Shown here piece after piece: positions 26,975 to 36,505 of a stretch of DNA of 57,887 nt. Source of the DNA: Butyrivibrio sp. M55 (lineage in GTDB: Bacteria > Bacillota > Clostridia > Lachnospirales > Lachnospiraceae); the NCBI RefSeq assembly GCF_900116865.1, contig NZ_FPCD01000019.1:1-57887 (forward strand), written 5' to 3'. Under the pieces are notes generated by a model. The model had not been told where the DNA came from and searched no databases. It saw only the letters and a program-made list of their open reading frames with translations. How positions within the stretch are numbered: the first letter of the stretch is position 1; each line of letters begins with the position of its first letter. Made by a program: the position numbers and the translations under genes.

Positions 26975-27823
26975 ATGGCGCATATTAAGAAATATTTGGG
27001 AGAGATCCCTGTATATCTTGTTCTGTGTTTATTTTTTGTAATAAGTTTTTTTCCCGTGTTCTACACGTTCATGTCATCGTTTAAGAGCAACATGGACATA
27101 CTGACAACGGGAAATCTGCTTATTCCAAAGGAGTTCGTAGTAGATAACTATGTAAAGGCATGGCAACTGGCGGATTTTAAGACCTACACGGGGAACAGCA
27201 TATTTCTTGCGTTCTTCTGTGTTGTGGGAACTGTTTTTTCAAGTACGATATGCGGCTATGTCTTTTCGAGAGCGGCTTTTAAGGGAAAAGAGATTATCTT
27301 TTATTTCATGATCTCGTCGATGTTTGTATCACTTGGGACACTGACGCTTTACCCGCTTCTTATGATCATGAAGGTATTTCATCTGAATAAGTCGCTTTGG
27401 GGTGTTGTCATCATACGTGTCTTTGGAATGAATGTCACGAACCTGTTTATTGCAAGGGGATTCATAAATTCCGTACCAAAAGAAATAGATGAAGCCGCTA
27501 AGATAGACGGCTGTTCATTTGCAGGGATATATTACAGGATCATCTTTCCGCTTTGTAAGCCGCTTATAGCGACGGTTGGAATATTATCGTTTCGAAGTGC
27601 ATGGAATGATTACATGCTTCCTATGGTGTTTACGATGACAGATCCACGGCGTATGCCGCTTGTTGTCGGAATCATGCACTTAAAATCATCCGGTGACGCG
27701 GCGTCTTCATGGAATTTTATGCTTGCGGGAACCGCAATATCGTTGATACCCATGATAACGATATACATAATGTTTAACAGGTATTTTATCTCGGGAATGA
27801 CGTCCGGTGCGGTTAAAGGATGA
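26975..27823 (+). CDS. Sugar ABC transporter permease (MalG/UgpE type)
   Basis: A 282-residue membrane protein with six hydrophobic segments and the EAA motif DEAAKIDGCSFAGIYY near residue 172 followed by IFPLCKP. AAAGGAGAGAG precedes the ATG. It completes the importer; as in the first system, no ATPase gene is present, so both probably use a common MsiK-like ATPase. A strong terminator follows. Confidence 0.92.
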   Translation: MAHIKKYLGEIPVYLVLCLFFVISFFPVFYTFMSSFKSNMDILTTGNLLIPKEFVVDNYVKAWQLADFKTYTGNSIFLAFFCVVGTVFSSTICGYVFSRAAFKGKEIIFYFMISSMFVSLGTLTLYPLLMIMKVFHLNKSLWGVVIIRVFGMNVTNLFIARGFINSVPKEIDEAAKIDGCSFAGIYYRIIFPLCKPLIATVGILSFRSAWNDYMLPMVFTMTDPRRMPLVVGIMHLKSSGDAASSWNFMLAGTAISLIPMITIYIMFNRYFISGMTSGAVKG

Positions 27824-27847
27824 GTTGTAACGCAAATAAATGTTTGG

Positions 27848-27886
27848 AATGCTTATCTTACAATTTAGTAAGATAAGCATTTTTCT
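27848..27886 (+). terminator. Terminator of the second sugar importer operon
   Basis: A perfect 14-bp stem (27848-27861 with 27868-27881), loop AATTTA, followed by TTTTCTAT. Confidence 0.88.
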
Positions 27887-27954
27887 ATACCATAAAAAGA
27901 CTTTTTCCAGTAATATAAAATAAGTTGCGATAATTCTTTTTTTCGTAAACATAC

Positions 27955-28020
27955 TTGACATACTTCGGCAGACGTAGTAATTTATACTACGACAGATAAG
28001 GTACGTCGAACGTAGTAATT
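27955..28020 (+). promoter_or_regulatory. Promoter and dyad operator of the MacAB-like exporter
   Basis: TTGACA at 27955-27960 and TAATTT at 27978-27983 (17-bp spacing) form a promoter candidate. Overlapping the -10 is a perfect dyad CGTAGTA-N5-TACTACG (27973-27991), and the half site ACGTAGTAATT recurs at 28010-28020. This layout suggests a dedicated repressor or activator bound at several half sites; the regulator is not encoded nearby. Confidence 0.6.
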
Positions 28021-28051
28021 ATAGAACAGCAAAAAAAAGGATAGATCTTTT

Positions 28052-28753
28052 ATGAAAAAACTTGTTGAGATCAAGGATGTATGCAAGATATACAATCCCG
28101 GAGAAAATGAGGTCAGAGCGCTGAATCACATAAATCTGACCATCGGTGAAGGCGAGCTTGTTGCAATAATCGGACAGTCGGGATCGGGTAAATCAACGCT
28201 TATGAATATGCTTGGTTGTCTCGATACTCCCACAAGCGGCAAATATTTCCTTCACGGACATGATGTATCACATATGACGGATGATGAGCAGTCGGACATC
28301 AGAAACAGGGAGATAGGATTCATCTTCCAGGGGTTTAACCTTATCCAGTCGCTTACGGCTATGGAGAATGTTGAACTGCCGCTTATCTACAGAGGAGTGG
28401 GCAAAAGAGAAAGAGAACGCCTTGCGGATGCCGCTCTAAACAGCGTCGGACTTGAAAAGAGAAAAACACACAGACCTAACGAAATGTCGGGTGGACAGCA
28501 GCAGAGAGTTGCGATTGCAAGAGCGATAGCACAGGCGCCGCCGATACTTCTTGCCGATGAGCCCACGGGTAACCTTGATTCGGCTTCGAGCAGGGAAATA
28601 ATGAAGATAATAAAGAGACTATATTCAGAGGGAAGAACGGTAATAATAATTACCCACGATCCCGGTATTGCCGCACAGGCAAAGCGAATCATTACAATCT
28701 CTGACGGAATGATTCAGAGTGATATTATAAATCCTGATTATAAAGAAGACTAA
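28052..28753 (+). CDS. MacB/LolD-type ABC transporter ATPase
   Basis: A 233-residue ATP-binding subunit. Walker A GQSGSGKST lies near residue 42, the Q-loop in FIFQGFN near 92, signature MSGGQQQRVAIARA near 146, Walker B ILLADEPTGNLD near 166 and the switch His in IITHD. It energises the two FtsX-like permeases that follow, acting as a mechanotransmission-type exporter (peptides, antibiotics or lipoproteins). It is the first gene after a dyad-bearing promoter. Confidence 0.94.
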   Translation: MKKLVEIKDVCKIYNPGENEVRALNHINLTIGEGELVAIIGQSGSGKSTLMNMLGCLDTPTSGKYFLHGHDVSHMTDDEQSDIRNREIGFIFQGFNLIQSLTAMENVELPLIYRGVGKRERERLADAALNSVGLEKRKTHRPNEMSGGQQQRVAIARAIAQAPPILLADEPTGNLDSASSREIMKIIKRLYSEGRTVIIITHDPGIAAQAKRIITISDGMIQSDIINPDYKED

Positions 28754-28765
28754 GGAGCTGGAAAA

Positions 28766-30313
28766 ATGGCAGACAATAAAGAATTAGAGAAAACAACCCC
28801 CATCGCGGATGACAAAAACGAGATCAAAGAGACAACGGGAAGCACTGTTGAAATCTACGATGAGTATGATGAAGATGAATTGGAAGTAACAAATAAGCCC
28901 AAGAAAAAGATAAAGAAAAAATGGATAGTACTCGGCATAGTGGCGATTCTTGTTATCTTCCTTGTCGTAAGAGGAATCACAGCATCAAAGAATGCTGTAA
29001 CGATGGTTGAAACTGTTGATGTTGCAAAGGGAAGCATTGAAAACGTTCTTTCTGTATCGGGAACCGTTGAAAGCGCAGAGTCAAAGAGCTACTTCTCAGA
29101 TGTTGCGGCACCTGTTGAAAAGCTCAATGTAAAGGTCGGCGACAAGGTTGCGAACGGAGATGTGCTTTATACCTACAACGAGAAAGAGCTCAATCTTGCA
29201 GAGAAGACAGCACAGCTTGCAATTAAGCAGGCTAAGGGTAGCTACAATGCTCTTTTCCCTGAAACTGCAGCGGCTGACAGAAAGTACGCTGAGGGTATGA
29301 ATGCACAGCAGATCAATGACAGAATCGATGCGATCACAGCTGAGATCAATGCTTTGAATGACAAGATCACAGAGAAGACAAACCGTATGGAAAAAACTCT
29401 TTCAGACCTTAACAAAACAAAGCTCGACCTTGACCAGGACGGTGTGCTTGACGGTACGGAAGAAGATTTTGATTATAACGAGAGAAGAGAAAATGACGAG
29501 CAGGTTGCACTTGCTTTGAATGAGGCAATCGCGGATGTAAATTATGCGATCGCTCATGATTCTGAGATAAAGGGCTGGAACGATCAGATAACAAATCTTA
29601 AAGAAGAGCAGTCTCATCTTTCAACAGCAAAAGCTTCACAGGTAAATGGCGGACAGGTTCAGTCAACAAAGGCAACTTTGGATACACAGCAGCTCACTCA
29701 GGGAGATACAATTTCTAAGATCCAGGCAGCGAAGGATGGCGTAAAGGCTGACTTTAACGGTGTAGTTACAGAAGTTGAAGTGGTTGAAGGTGCTACAGTT
29801 GCAGCCGGAACAAAGATGGTAACACTTGCAAACCTTGATGATGTTCAGGTAAGTGTTCAGGTATCAAAGACAGACCTTCCCAAAATTGCTGTAGGCCAGA
29901 AGGTTGATATCACAATCAACGGTAAGGAGTATACAGGTGAAGTTACACAGATCTCAGGTTCTGCAACAAAGAATGCAAACGGTGTAGCTGTCGTAGATAC
30001 CAAGATCAAGGTTACAAACCCTGACAGTGAGATTATCCTCGGAGTAGAGGCAAACAACAAGATTCATGCCGAGAAGGCTGACAATACGATCGTACTTCCT
30101 TATGAGTATGTGCAAACAGATGCAGAGGGCGATTATGTATTCGTACTTGAGAACAATACAGCTGTAAGAAAAGCAGTTAAGATCGGTATCTCTACAAGTA
30201 CAGACGCTCAGATTATAGAAGGACTTTCAGAAAACGACAAAGTAATAACAACAAATCTTGATACGCTTACTGACGGAATGGCAGTAGCGACTATGGAAGC
30301 AAAGAATGAGTAA
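28766..30313 (+). CDS. HlyD/MacA-type membrane fusion adaptor with an EF-hand-like loop
   Basis: A 515-residue adaptor: an acidic cytosolic N-terminus of ~45 residues, one transmembrane helix near residues 50-70, a lipoyl/barrel-sandwich half (VSGTVES, APVEKLNVKVGDKV), a helical hairpin, the second lipoyl half (ADFNGVVTEVEVVEGATVAAG) and beta-barrel domains. Inside the hairpin region, residues 221-232 (DLDQDGVLDGTE, bases 29426-29461) match a canonical EF-hand calcium loop at positions 1, 3, 5, 6, 8, 9 and 12. It links substrate to the permeases outside the membrane. AAGGAGCTGG precedes the ATG; the stop overlaps the next start. Confidence 0.9.
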   Translation: MADNKELEKTTPIADDKNEIKETTGSTVEIYDEYDEDELEVTNKPKKKIKKKWIVLGIVAILVIFLVVRGITASKNAVTMVETVDVAKGSIENVLSVSGTVESAESKSYFSDVAAPVEKLNVKVGDKVANGDVLYTYNEKELNLAEKTAQLAIKQAKGSYNALFPETAAADRKYAEGMNAQQINDRIDAITAEINALNDKITEKTNRMEKTLSDLNKTKLDLDQDGVLDGTEEDFDYNERRENDEQVALALNEAIADVNYAIAHDSEIKGWNDQITNLKEEQSHLSTAKASQVNGGQVQSTKATLDTQQLTQGDTISKIQAAKDGVKADFNGVVTEVEVVEGATVAAGTKMVTLANLDDVQVSVQVSKTDLPKIAVGQKVDITINGKEYTGEVTQISGSATKNANGVAVVDTKIKVTNPDSEIILGVEANNKIHAEKADNTIVLPYEYVQTDAEGDYVFVLENNTAVRKAVKIGISTSTDAQIIEGLSENDKVITTNLDTLTDGMAVATMEAKNE

Positions 30314-31514
30314 ATTAGGTGAGTACATAAAAAGTGCTATAAAGCAGATGAAGCATAACGGCTACAGAACGCTTATGACAATGCTTGGTATTGTCATCGG
30401 CATAGCGGCCGTAATTGCGGTGGTTGCTCTCGGTAACGGAATGAAGCAGTACGTTAAAGATCAGATCAACGGAATTGCCGGTAATTACGGTATTGTCATG
30501 ATTGATACATCGAAAACTACCGACTTTTTTACCCCGGATGATATTTCTTTGCTCGAGGAAGAGTTACCTGATATAAAAGGCGCATCGCCTAATGATTACG
30601 GCGAAGGAAAGGCAAAGGGACCGAGAGGAACGTTTCTTGCAACTGTACAGAGCGGATCGGAAGCGCTTCAATATGCATTTGGAAATAAACTGATCAAGGG
30701 AAGTTATTTCACCCGGCAGCAGGTTGAATCGGGGCAAAGAGTATGTGTAATGCTGCAGAACGATGCTAAAAAGCTCTTTGGAACCGATGAATGTTTGGGA
30801 AAAGAAATTGAACTTTCAATAAACGGAAAATCAGCCACTTACACGGTTGTAGGCATCAGAGAAAACACAAATGAGTTATATAATTTCTTTACACAGGATA
30901 TGGATTATTCCGTGACTCTTGAGGCTCCGTATACATCATTTGCCTCTGATTACGGGTATGACATAGGCAAATGGTATCAGCTCATTCTTTTCACAGATCA
31001 GGATGTCTTACAGAAAAGATGTGATGAAGCAAAGGTTATACTTACAAATGCGCATGGACTCAGAGGAGCAAATGCGATTTCCTCTTACAGTATGGCAGAT
31101 ATGACGGGCGAAATTGATACAATTATGGGCGGAGCGTCCAAGTTCCTTATTCTGGTTGCGTTTATATCGCTTGTAGTCGGTGGAATCGGCATTATGAACA
31201 TCATGCTCGTGTCTGTAACAGAGAGAACAAGGGAAATTGGAATAAGGAAATCCATCGGTGCAAGAACGGGAGCCATAACCATGCAGTTTTTGTCTGAAGC
31301 GGCGATTCTTACGCTTTCAGGTGGAATTCTTGGAATCATACTGGGAATTGTTCTTGCGAAAGTAATGTGCAAGATGATCAATATGCCGCTTATTATCCCG
31401 CCAACATCGATAGTGGGAGCAGCATTGTTTTCAATAATGGTAGGCCTTATCTTCGGACTTTATCCTGCAAGAAAGGCTGCAAAAATGAAACCGATAGATG
31501 CATTGAGAGTGTAA
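30306..31514 (+). CDS. FtsX/MacB-like ABC transporter permease 1
   Basis: A 402-residue MacB-type permease: an N-terminal amphipathic helix and first transmembrane segment (TMLGIVIGIAAVIAVVALG), a ~230-residue extracytoplasmic MacB_PCD domain, and three C-terminal transmembrane helices with the cytoplasmic SVTERTREIGIRKSIGA coupling motif. It overlaps the adaptor gene by 8 bp and lies 4 bp before a paralogue, indicating a heterodimeric permease. Confidence 0.92.
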   Translation: MSKLGEYIKSAIKQMKHNGYRTLMTMLGIVIGIAAVIAVVALGNGMKQYVKDQINGIAGNYGIVMIDTSKTTDFFTPDDISLLEEELPDIKGASPNDYGEGKAKGPRGTFLATVQSGSEALQYAFGNKLIKGSYFTRQQVESGQRVCVMLQNDAKKLFGTDECLGKEIELSINGKSATYTVVGIRENTNELYNFFTQDMDYSVTLEAPYTSFASDYGYDIGKWYQLILFTDQDVLQKRCDEAKVILTNAHGLRGANAISSYSMADMTGEIDTIMGGASKFLILVAFISLVVGGIGIMNIMLVSVTERTREIGIRKSIGARTGAITMQFLSEAAILTLSGGILGIILGIVLAKVMCKMINMPLIIPPTSIVGAALFSIMVGLIFGLYPARKAAKMKPIDALRV

Positions 31515-31518
31515 AAAT

Positions 31519-32739
31519 ATGGGAACAGCAGGAGAATACTTAAAAAGTGCGATTGCAAGCATACGAAATAATAAGGGAAGATCGCTTCTTACGATGCTTG
31601 GAATCATAATAGGAATAGCGTCGGTGCTTACGGTTCTCGTTATCGGAGACGGCCTAAAGGCTACCGCCAACGGAGAATTGGAAAATATGGATGTTTTGAC
31701 GATTGACGTTTCTGTCGATGCGAGCAAGACCGATAAGTGCTTTACGCCTGAATATATGGCTGCCGTCGAGCGCAGTATGGGGAGTTCCATATACGGCTTT
31801 GGACCGAGCGTCACCATGTACGGAACAACTAAGGGTAAAAAAGATGATTACGATCTGTATTTTACCGGAGTAAGTGATGTAAAGAGGCTTACCGCCGGAA
31901 ATAAGATTGTGCACGGTCGCTATTTTACTCGTGATGATGTTGATGAATGTAATTATGTGTGCGTTATAAGCCAAGGGGCAGCAATTGCATTGTTTGGATA
32001 TGAAGAGGCTGTAGGAGAGACGTTTGAAGCAACTGTCGGTGAAAAGACAAAGGAATTTACTGTAGTCGGTATCAGAGAAGATACTTCGCAGGATAAGGCG
32101 TATGCCGGTCAGTATGGAAACGACCCGATGTTTATGCCTGATACGCCTTACACGGTCGTTGCCGATATGTGTGACAAAGACGTAAATAACATGTTTACTT
32201 CGGCATCTGTATATGTGTACAAAGACAATAAAGATGCAGTCGAGGCTAAGACAAAGAGCGTAGTAGAGAATGTCATGGGGCTTCGAGGTGAAAGTGCCAT
32301 CAAAGTTAAATCGACCGAGGGAATGGATGCCGTATCTGAGACCATTCTCAATGTAATAACATCGGTTGTAAGTCTTATCGCGAGCATTTCTCTTCTTGTA
32401 GGCGGAATCGGCGTTATGAATATCATGACAGTATCCGTTACCGAGAGAACAAGAGAGATCGGAATAAGGAAATCGCTGGGTGCAAAGACATCCTCAATCC
32501 TCACGCAGTTCCTTGCTGAGGCATCAATCCTTACTTCCATCGGAGGAATCATAGGCATAATCTTAGGACTTTTGTTTGCCAAGCTTGCCTGCATGGCGGT
32601 TGGATTCGGATTCGTAGTAAACCCTGTCCTTGTAGCAGGCGTCGTAGCAATCTCAACCGGAATAGGCCTGTTCTTCGGCATATACCCCGCAAGGCGTGCC
32701 GCCAAGCTCAACCCTATCGACGCACTTCGAAGTGAATAA
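31519..32739 (+). CDS. FtsX/MacB-like ABC transporter permease 2
   Basis: A 406-residue paralogue of the preceding permease with the same order of parts: a transmembrane helix after TMLGIIIGIASVL, a divergent extracytoplasmic domain, and the SVTERTREIGIRKSLGAK coupling motif before the last helices. The two paralogues differ most in the outer domain, which suggests an asymmetric substrate site. A terminator follows, so ATPase-adaptor-permease-permease is one operon. Confidence 0.92.
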   Translation: MGTAGEYLKSAIASIRNNKGRSLLTMLGIIIGIASVLTVLVIGDGLKATANGELENMDVLTIDVSVDASKTDKCFTPEYMAAVERSMGSSIYGFGPSVTMYGTTKGKKDDYDLYFTGVSDVKRLTAGNKIVHGRYFTRDDVDECNYVCVISQGAAIALFGYEEAVGETFEATVGEKTKEFTVVGIREDTSQDKAYAGQYGNDPMFMPDTPYTVVADMCDKDVNNMFTSASVYVYKDNKDAVEAKTKSVVENVMGLRGESAIKVKSTEGMDAVSETILNVITSVVSLIASISLLVGGIGVMNIMTVSVTERTREIGIRKSLGAKTSSILTQFLAEASILTSIGGIIGIILGLLFAKLACMAVGFGFVVNPVLVAGVVAISTGIGLFFGIYPARRAAKLNPIDALRSE

Positions 32740-32752
32740 TATTGATCTTTTG

Positions 32753-32785
32753 GCTCTGAGGATAGATTTCCTCAGAGCTGTTTTT
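32753..32785 (+). terminator. Terminator of the exporter operon
   Basis: A 10-bp perfect stem (GCTCTGAGGA 32753-32762 with 32769-32778), 6-nt loop, followed by TGTTTTTGTTT. Confidence 0.85.
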
Positions 32786-32891
32786 GTTTCTTGAAAAAAT
32801 ATTTACGATAGGTAATTAAGCAAATTGTAACAATGAATGCGCCGCATTATCGTGGTATACTTATTTGTATGAAAGTATTATGGGGTGCGGC

Positions 32892-35800
32892 GTGAGAGAG
32901 ATAGTTGAGAGAATTTTGCAGGGAAAATATGAGTATGCCGAGAAGAAATTAGATTTTTCAACTCCGCGTATCGAACTTTTGGTTAGTCCCGGTGAGACTT
33001 CCGAAGGTTCTTTTACCATATTCGGACCTGAAGAAAGATTAGTGACCGGCAAAGTTAGCTCCACCGAGATAAGGATGGAGGTGCTCACAGAGAATTTTTC
33101 CGGTTCTCCTTATGAAGTATCTTATAGATTTAATTCCGTTGGACTATCGCAGGGTGATGTGCTCCAGGGAAATTTTAGAATAGTATCAAATCAGGGAGAG
33201 TATGTTCTTCCTTTCGTAGTCACTGTGAGACATGAGCAGATAGCGTCAAGTCTCGGTGACATCAAGAATCTGTTTCATTTTGCAAACCTTGCAAAGACTG
33301 ACTGGGAAGAGGCGATTGACCTCTTTTATTCAAGTGACTTTATTTCCATATTCAAGGGAAATGACGAGCAGTATGAGAGTCTTTACAGAGGACTTTCTTA
33401 TGTGCCGGGCAATGAGCAGAACGTCGAGGAATTTCTTATTGCGATCAGTAAGAAGCGCCCGATGAATTTTTTGCTTGATCAAAAAGAACTTGTCATTGAT
33501 TATACGGGACTTCCGCATGACAACGGCATTCTCATAACAAGGAACGGCTGGGGATACAGCAAATTAAAAGCACAGATTGAAGGCGACTTCATCATGCTTG
33601 ATAAATACGAGATTACTGAGGATGATTTTACCGGAAGCAGTTGCCATCTCAAGCTTCGCCTTAGAACAGAGAAGCTTCACAGCGGCAATAATTTTGGAAA
33701 GATTGTCTTTTACAATGCCTTCTTCAAGGCAGAGCTTCCTGTGACGGTGTCGGTAAATCTTACCGGAAAGCATCCTTCCGCCGCTTATCAGGAGAAGAAG
33801 AAACTCGTAGTTCAGCTCGTTAAGACATACGAGAGTTTCAGATGCAAAAAAATAACTTCAAGAGTGTGGGTTTCGGAAACGGGTAAGATTATTTCCAAGA
33901 TGAACGCTCTTGATGATAAAGATATTGAGTTCAGACTTTATACGGCTCAGTACTACATTACTGCGGGCAGAGTCAATGAAGGTAAGTGGATACTCGATCA
34001 GGTTGCCATGGATGTTGAGAATGCACCGGGTGATGTGCTGTACAGCTATCATCTGTATCTGACTTCTCTTTGCAGCAAAGAGGACAGGATAATAAATGAC
34101 GTCTCCGAGAGGCTTGAGGGAATCTTTAGAAGAAATCCCGACAACTGGCGTATAGCATGGCTTCTTCAGTATGTGAGCGAAGAGCATGTGATGAGCGGCC
34201 AGAGAAAATGGATGATGATCGGAGAGCAGCTTTCACATGGCTGCATGAGCCCGATACTGTACCTCGAAGGAATGAATATTTTGAACGAAGCGCCTTCCAT
34301 CCTTGCAAGACTTGACAGTCAGGAACTGAGTGTTCTTGAATATGGGGCAAAAAAAGAAATCTTAAGCCTCAACCTTATAGATCAGATCGTGTATTTGTCG
34401 GCAAGAGTCAGAAACTTCGACAAGAGACTCTTTAGAATACTCAAGGCCTGCTACAAGATAAAGGGCAGCGATGATGTGCTTGAAGCTATCGTATCTCTTT
34501 TGATAAAGGGCGGAGAGACCGGCAAGTTTGCATTTGAGTGGTATGAAAAGGGTGTTGAGAGAGAGCTTAGGATTACAAGGCTCTACGAGTACTACATGAT
34601 GTCCATTTATGTAAAAGAGGATGGACAGCTTCCTTGCGAGATCAGCAAGATGGTTCTCATGTATTTCTCATATCAGAGCACTCTTGAGTATGACAAAAAT
34701 GCGATCCTTTACAGATATATTCATGAAAGAAGGCAGGAATATCCTGAACTTTACGATACATATGTGCCTCAGATCGAGAAATATCTGATGGCTCAGCTTG
34801 ATAAAGGACGTGTGGGCAAAGACCTTGGCTATCTGTATAAGAATCTTTTGACCAAGCAGATGGTTGATGCATCGAATGCGTCCAAGGTGCTTTCGGTTCT
34901 TTATACATCTGAGATCAAGACCGACAATCAGCAGATGTGCGGAGTTTGTGTCATTTACGATAAGTGTGCCAAAGAGATGCGCTATCCGATGAGCGGCGGA
35001 CGTGCATTTGTGCCTCTCTACGGAAGCGATTATACAGTTCTTTTGGTTGACCATGACGATAACAGATATGCGGTGAGCGTGCCTTATTCAAACATCAAGA
35101 TGATGATTCCGGGCAAGCTTTCGGGCTATGCGATTCCTTATATCCAGAAGGGCAGGGAGAATCTTGATCTGTTCCTGTGCGACCTTGGCAAAAACGCGTA
35201 TACAATAGATATGGAGAACGTCGGAAGGTACAGGGACCTTGCGGAATCCGAATTTGTAAAGAAGGAATACAGAAACGAGATACAGAGTAGTCTTGTGAGA
35301 TTCTATTATGACAATGATTTTACGAGACAGCTTACGGAGTATCTTGTGGGAATCAATCCCATAGACATGACGGGGCATGAGCGAAACGAGGTCATCGAGC
35401 TTATGGTCCTCGGAGGTTTGTGCAACAATGCACTTGAGTGGATGGGCACTTACGGAACGTACGGAATAGACGCCAAAGTGATCCTTAGGATGTGCAACAG
35501 GCTTATCGATATGGATGATCTCGGAGTCTCGGCAAAAGAGATCGAGATCGCGCACTACGCTTTTGTAAACGGCAAGTATGACGAGCAGCTTCTTAAGTAT
35601 CTTGAGAAGAACTTTACGGGCACGGTCAAAGAGATGAGGGATATCTGGAAGGCTTCGGAGGCTTTCGGAATAGATACTTATTCTCTTTCCGAGAGGATGC
35701 TTGTTCAGATGCTTTTCAGCGGATCGTACATCGGTGAAAAGATTGATATTTTCAAGTCTTATGTACGAAGCGGAGCAAATGCGGACATCGAGATGGCGTT

Positions 35801-36491
35801 TTTGTCACTCGGAGCATATGACTATTTTGTACACGGAAGCGTTACCGACAGGTATGTATTCGAGAGAATAGAGGCTTTGGCACTTCAGGAGCTTCCGATC
35901 CAGGATGTGTGCAAACTGGCGTACCTTAGATATTATGCTACGGAAAAGAGCTCCGAAGAATCGGTAAACAAAGATGTAGCCAAGACTTTCATAAAGAGTC
36001 TTATGGCAAACAATATATATTTCCCGTTCTATCTTGAGTATTCGGAAATCGTGCCTGAGCTTTCGCACTTTGCGGATAAGACGATGCTTGAGTACAGGAC
36101 GGAGCCCGGAACGCACTGCCATATTCATTACAGGCTTGCGGGCGAAGAGGACAATGAGTACCACAGCATCGAACTTCAGGAGATGTACGAGGGTATATAT
36201 GTCTGCGCATTTGTTCTCTTTTTCGGGGAACAGCTTCAGTACTATATCACCGAGGATAAAGAAGCTGATGAGGATGCTCTTACAGAGAGCGGAACCATTC
36301 AAAAGAGTGATATTACAAAGAATCAGCGTGACAGCAACAGCAGATACAGTCTCATCAACGATATCATGATAGGCGAGACGCTGCAGGACTATGATACGGT
36401 GGACAAGCTCCTTGCGGAATATCAGAACAAGAACTTTGTCTGCAACGGTATTTTTAGACCGATACAGGAAAACAGTTACAGTAAAGAGTAA
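32892..36491 (+). CDS. Giant DUF5717-like protein
   Basis: A soluble protein of about 1199 residues with no signal peptide or membrane segment. It resembles the DUF5717 family described from Lachnospiraceae (recognised from memory of the family, not by search). Residues ~20-125 and ~180-310 look beta-rich, like two tandem Ig-like modules (PRIELLVSPGETSEGSF; GDFIMLDKYEITEDDF). The middle ~650 residues are helical with TPR-like periodicity, and the last ~180 are again beta-rich (MLEYRTEPGTHCHIHYRL). The start is uncertain: GTG at 32892 after GGGGTG gives MREIVERI; ATG at 32880 and TTG at 32865 are also in frame. It is the first of four closely spaced genes and probably a scaffold for the next protein. 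Confidence 0.78.
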   Translation: MREIVERILQGKYEYAEKKLDFSTPRIELLVSPGETSEGSFTIFGPEERLVTGKVSSTEIRMEVLTENFSGSPYEVSYRFNSVGLSQGDVLQGNFRIVSNQGEYVLPFVVTVRHEQIASSLGDIKNLFHFANLAKTDWEEAIDLFYSSDFISIFKGNDEQYESLYRGLSYVPGNEQNVEEFLIAISKKRPMNFLLDQKELVIDYTGLPHDNGILITRNGWGYSKLKAQIEGDFIMLDKYEITEDDFTGSSCHLKLRLRTEKLHSGNNFGKIVFYNAFFKAELPVTVSVNLTGKHPSAAYQEKKKLVVQLVKTYESFRCKKITSRVWVSETGKIISKMNALDDKDIEFRLYTAQYYITAGRVNEGKWILDQVAMDVENAPGDVLYSYHLYLTSLCSKEDRIINDVSERLEGIFRRNPDNWRIAWLLQYVSEEHVMSGQRKWMMIGEQLSHGCMSPILYLEGMNILNEAPSILARLDSQELSVLEYGAKKEILSLNLIDQIVYLSARVRNFDKRLFRILKACYKIKGSDDVLEAIVSLLIKGGETGKFAFEWYEKGVERELRITRLYEYYMMSIYVKEDGQLPCEISKMVLMYFSYQSTLEYDKNAILYRYIHERRQEYPELYDTYVPQIEKYLMAQLDKGRVGKDLGYLYKNLLTKQMVDASNASKVLSVLYTSEIKTDNQQMCGVCVIYDKCAKEMRYPMSGGRAFVPLYGSDYTVLLVDHDDNRYAVSVPYSNIKMMIPGKLSGYAIPYIQKGRENLDLFLCDLGKNAYTIDMENVGRYRDLAESEFVKKEYRNEIQSSLVRFYYDNDFTRQLTEYLVGINPIDMTGHERNEVIELMVLGGLCNNALEWMGTYGTYGIDAKVILRMCNRLIDMDDLGVSAKEIEIAHYAFVNGKYDEQLLKYLEKNFTGTVKEMRDIWKASEAFGIDTYSLSERMLVQMLFSGSYIGEKIDIFKSYVRSGANADIEMAFLSLGAYDYFVHGSVTDRYVFERIEALALQELPIQDVCKLAYLRYYATEKSSEESVNKDVAKTFIKSLMANNIYFPFYLEYSEIVPELSHFADKTMLEYRTEPGTHCHIHYRLAGEEDNEYHSIELQEMYEGIYVCAFVLFFGEQLQYYITEDKEADEDALTESGTIQKSDITKNQRDSNSRYSLINDIMIGETLQDYDTVDKLLAEYQNKNFVCNGIFRPIQENSYSKE

Positions 36492-36505
36492 GAGGAAGAT
36501 ATAAA

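Noticed and set aside
26128..26976. 282-codon minus-strand open frame opposite the sugar permease
   Set aside because: Shadow of a clear permease gene; the translation is rich in Cys, Arg and Lys without any domain.
32865..32891. TTG or ATG starts of the DUF5717-like gene
   Set aside because: Neither has a good ribosome site; the GTG at 32892 is preferred, but this remains uncertain.
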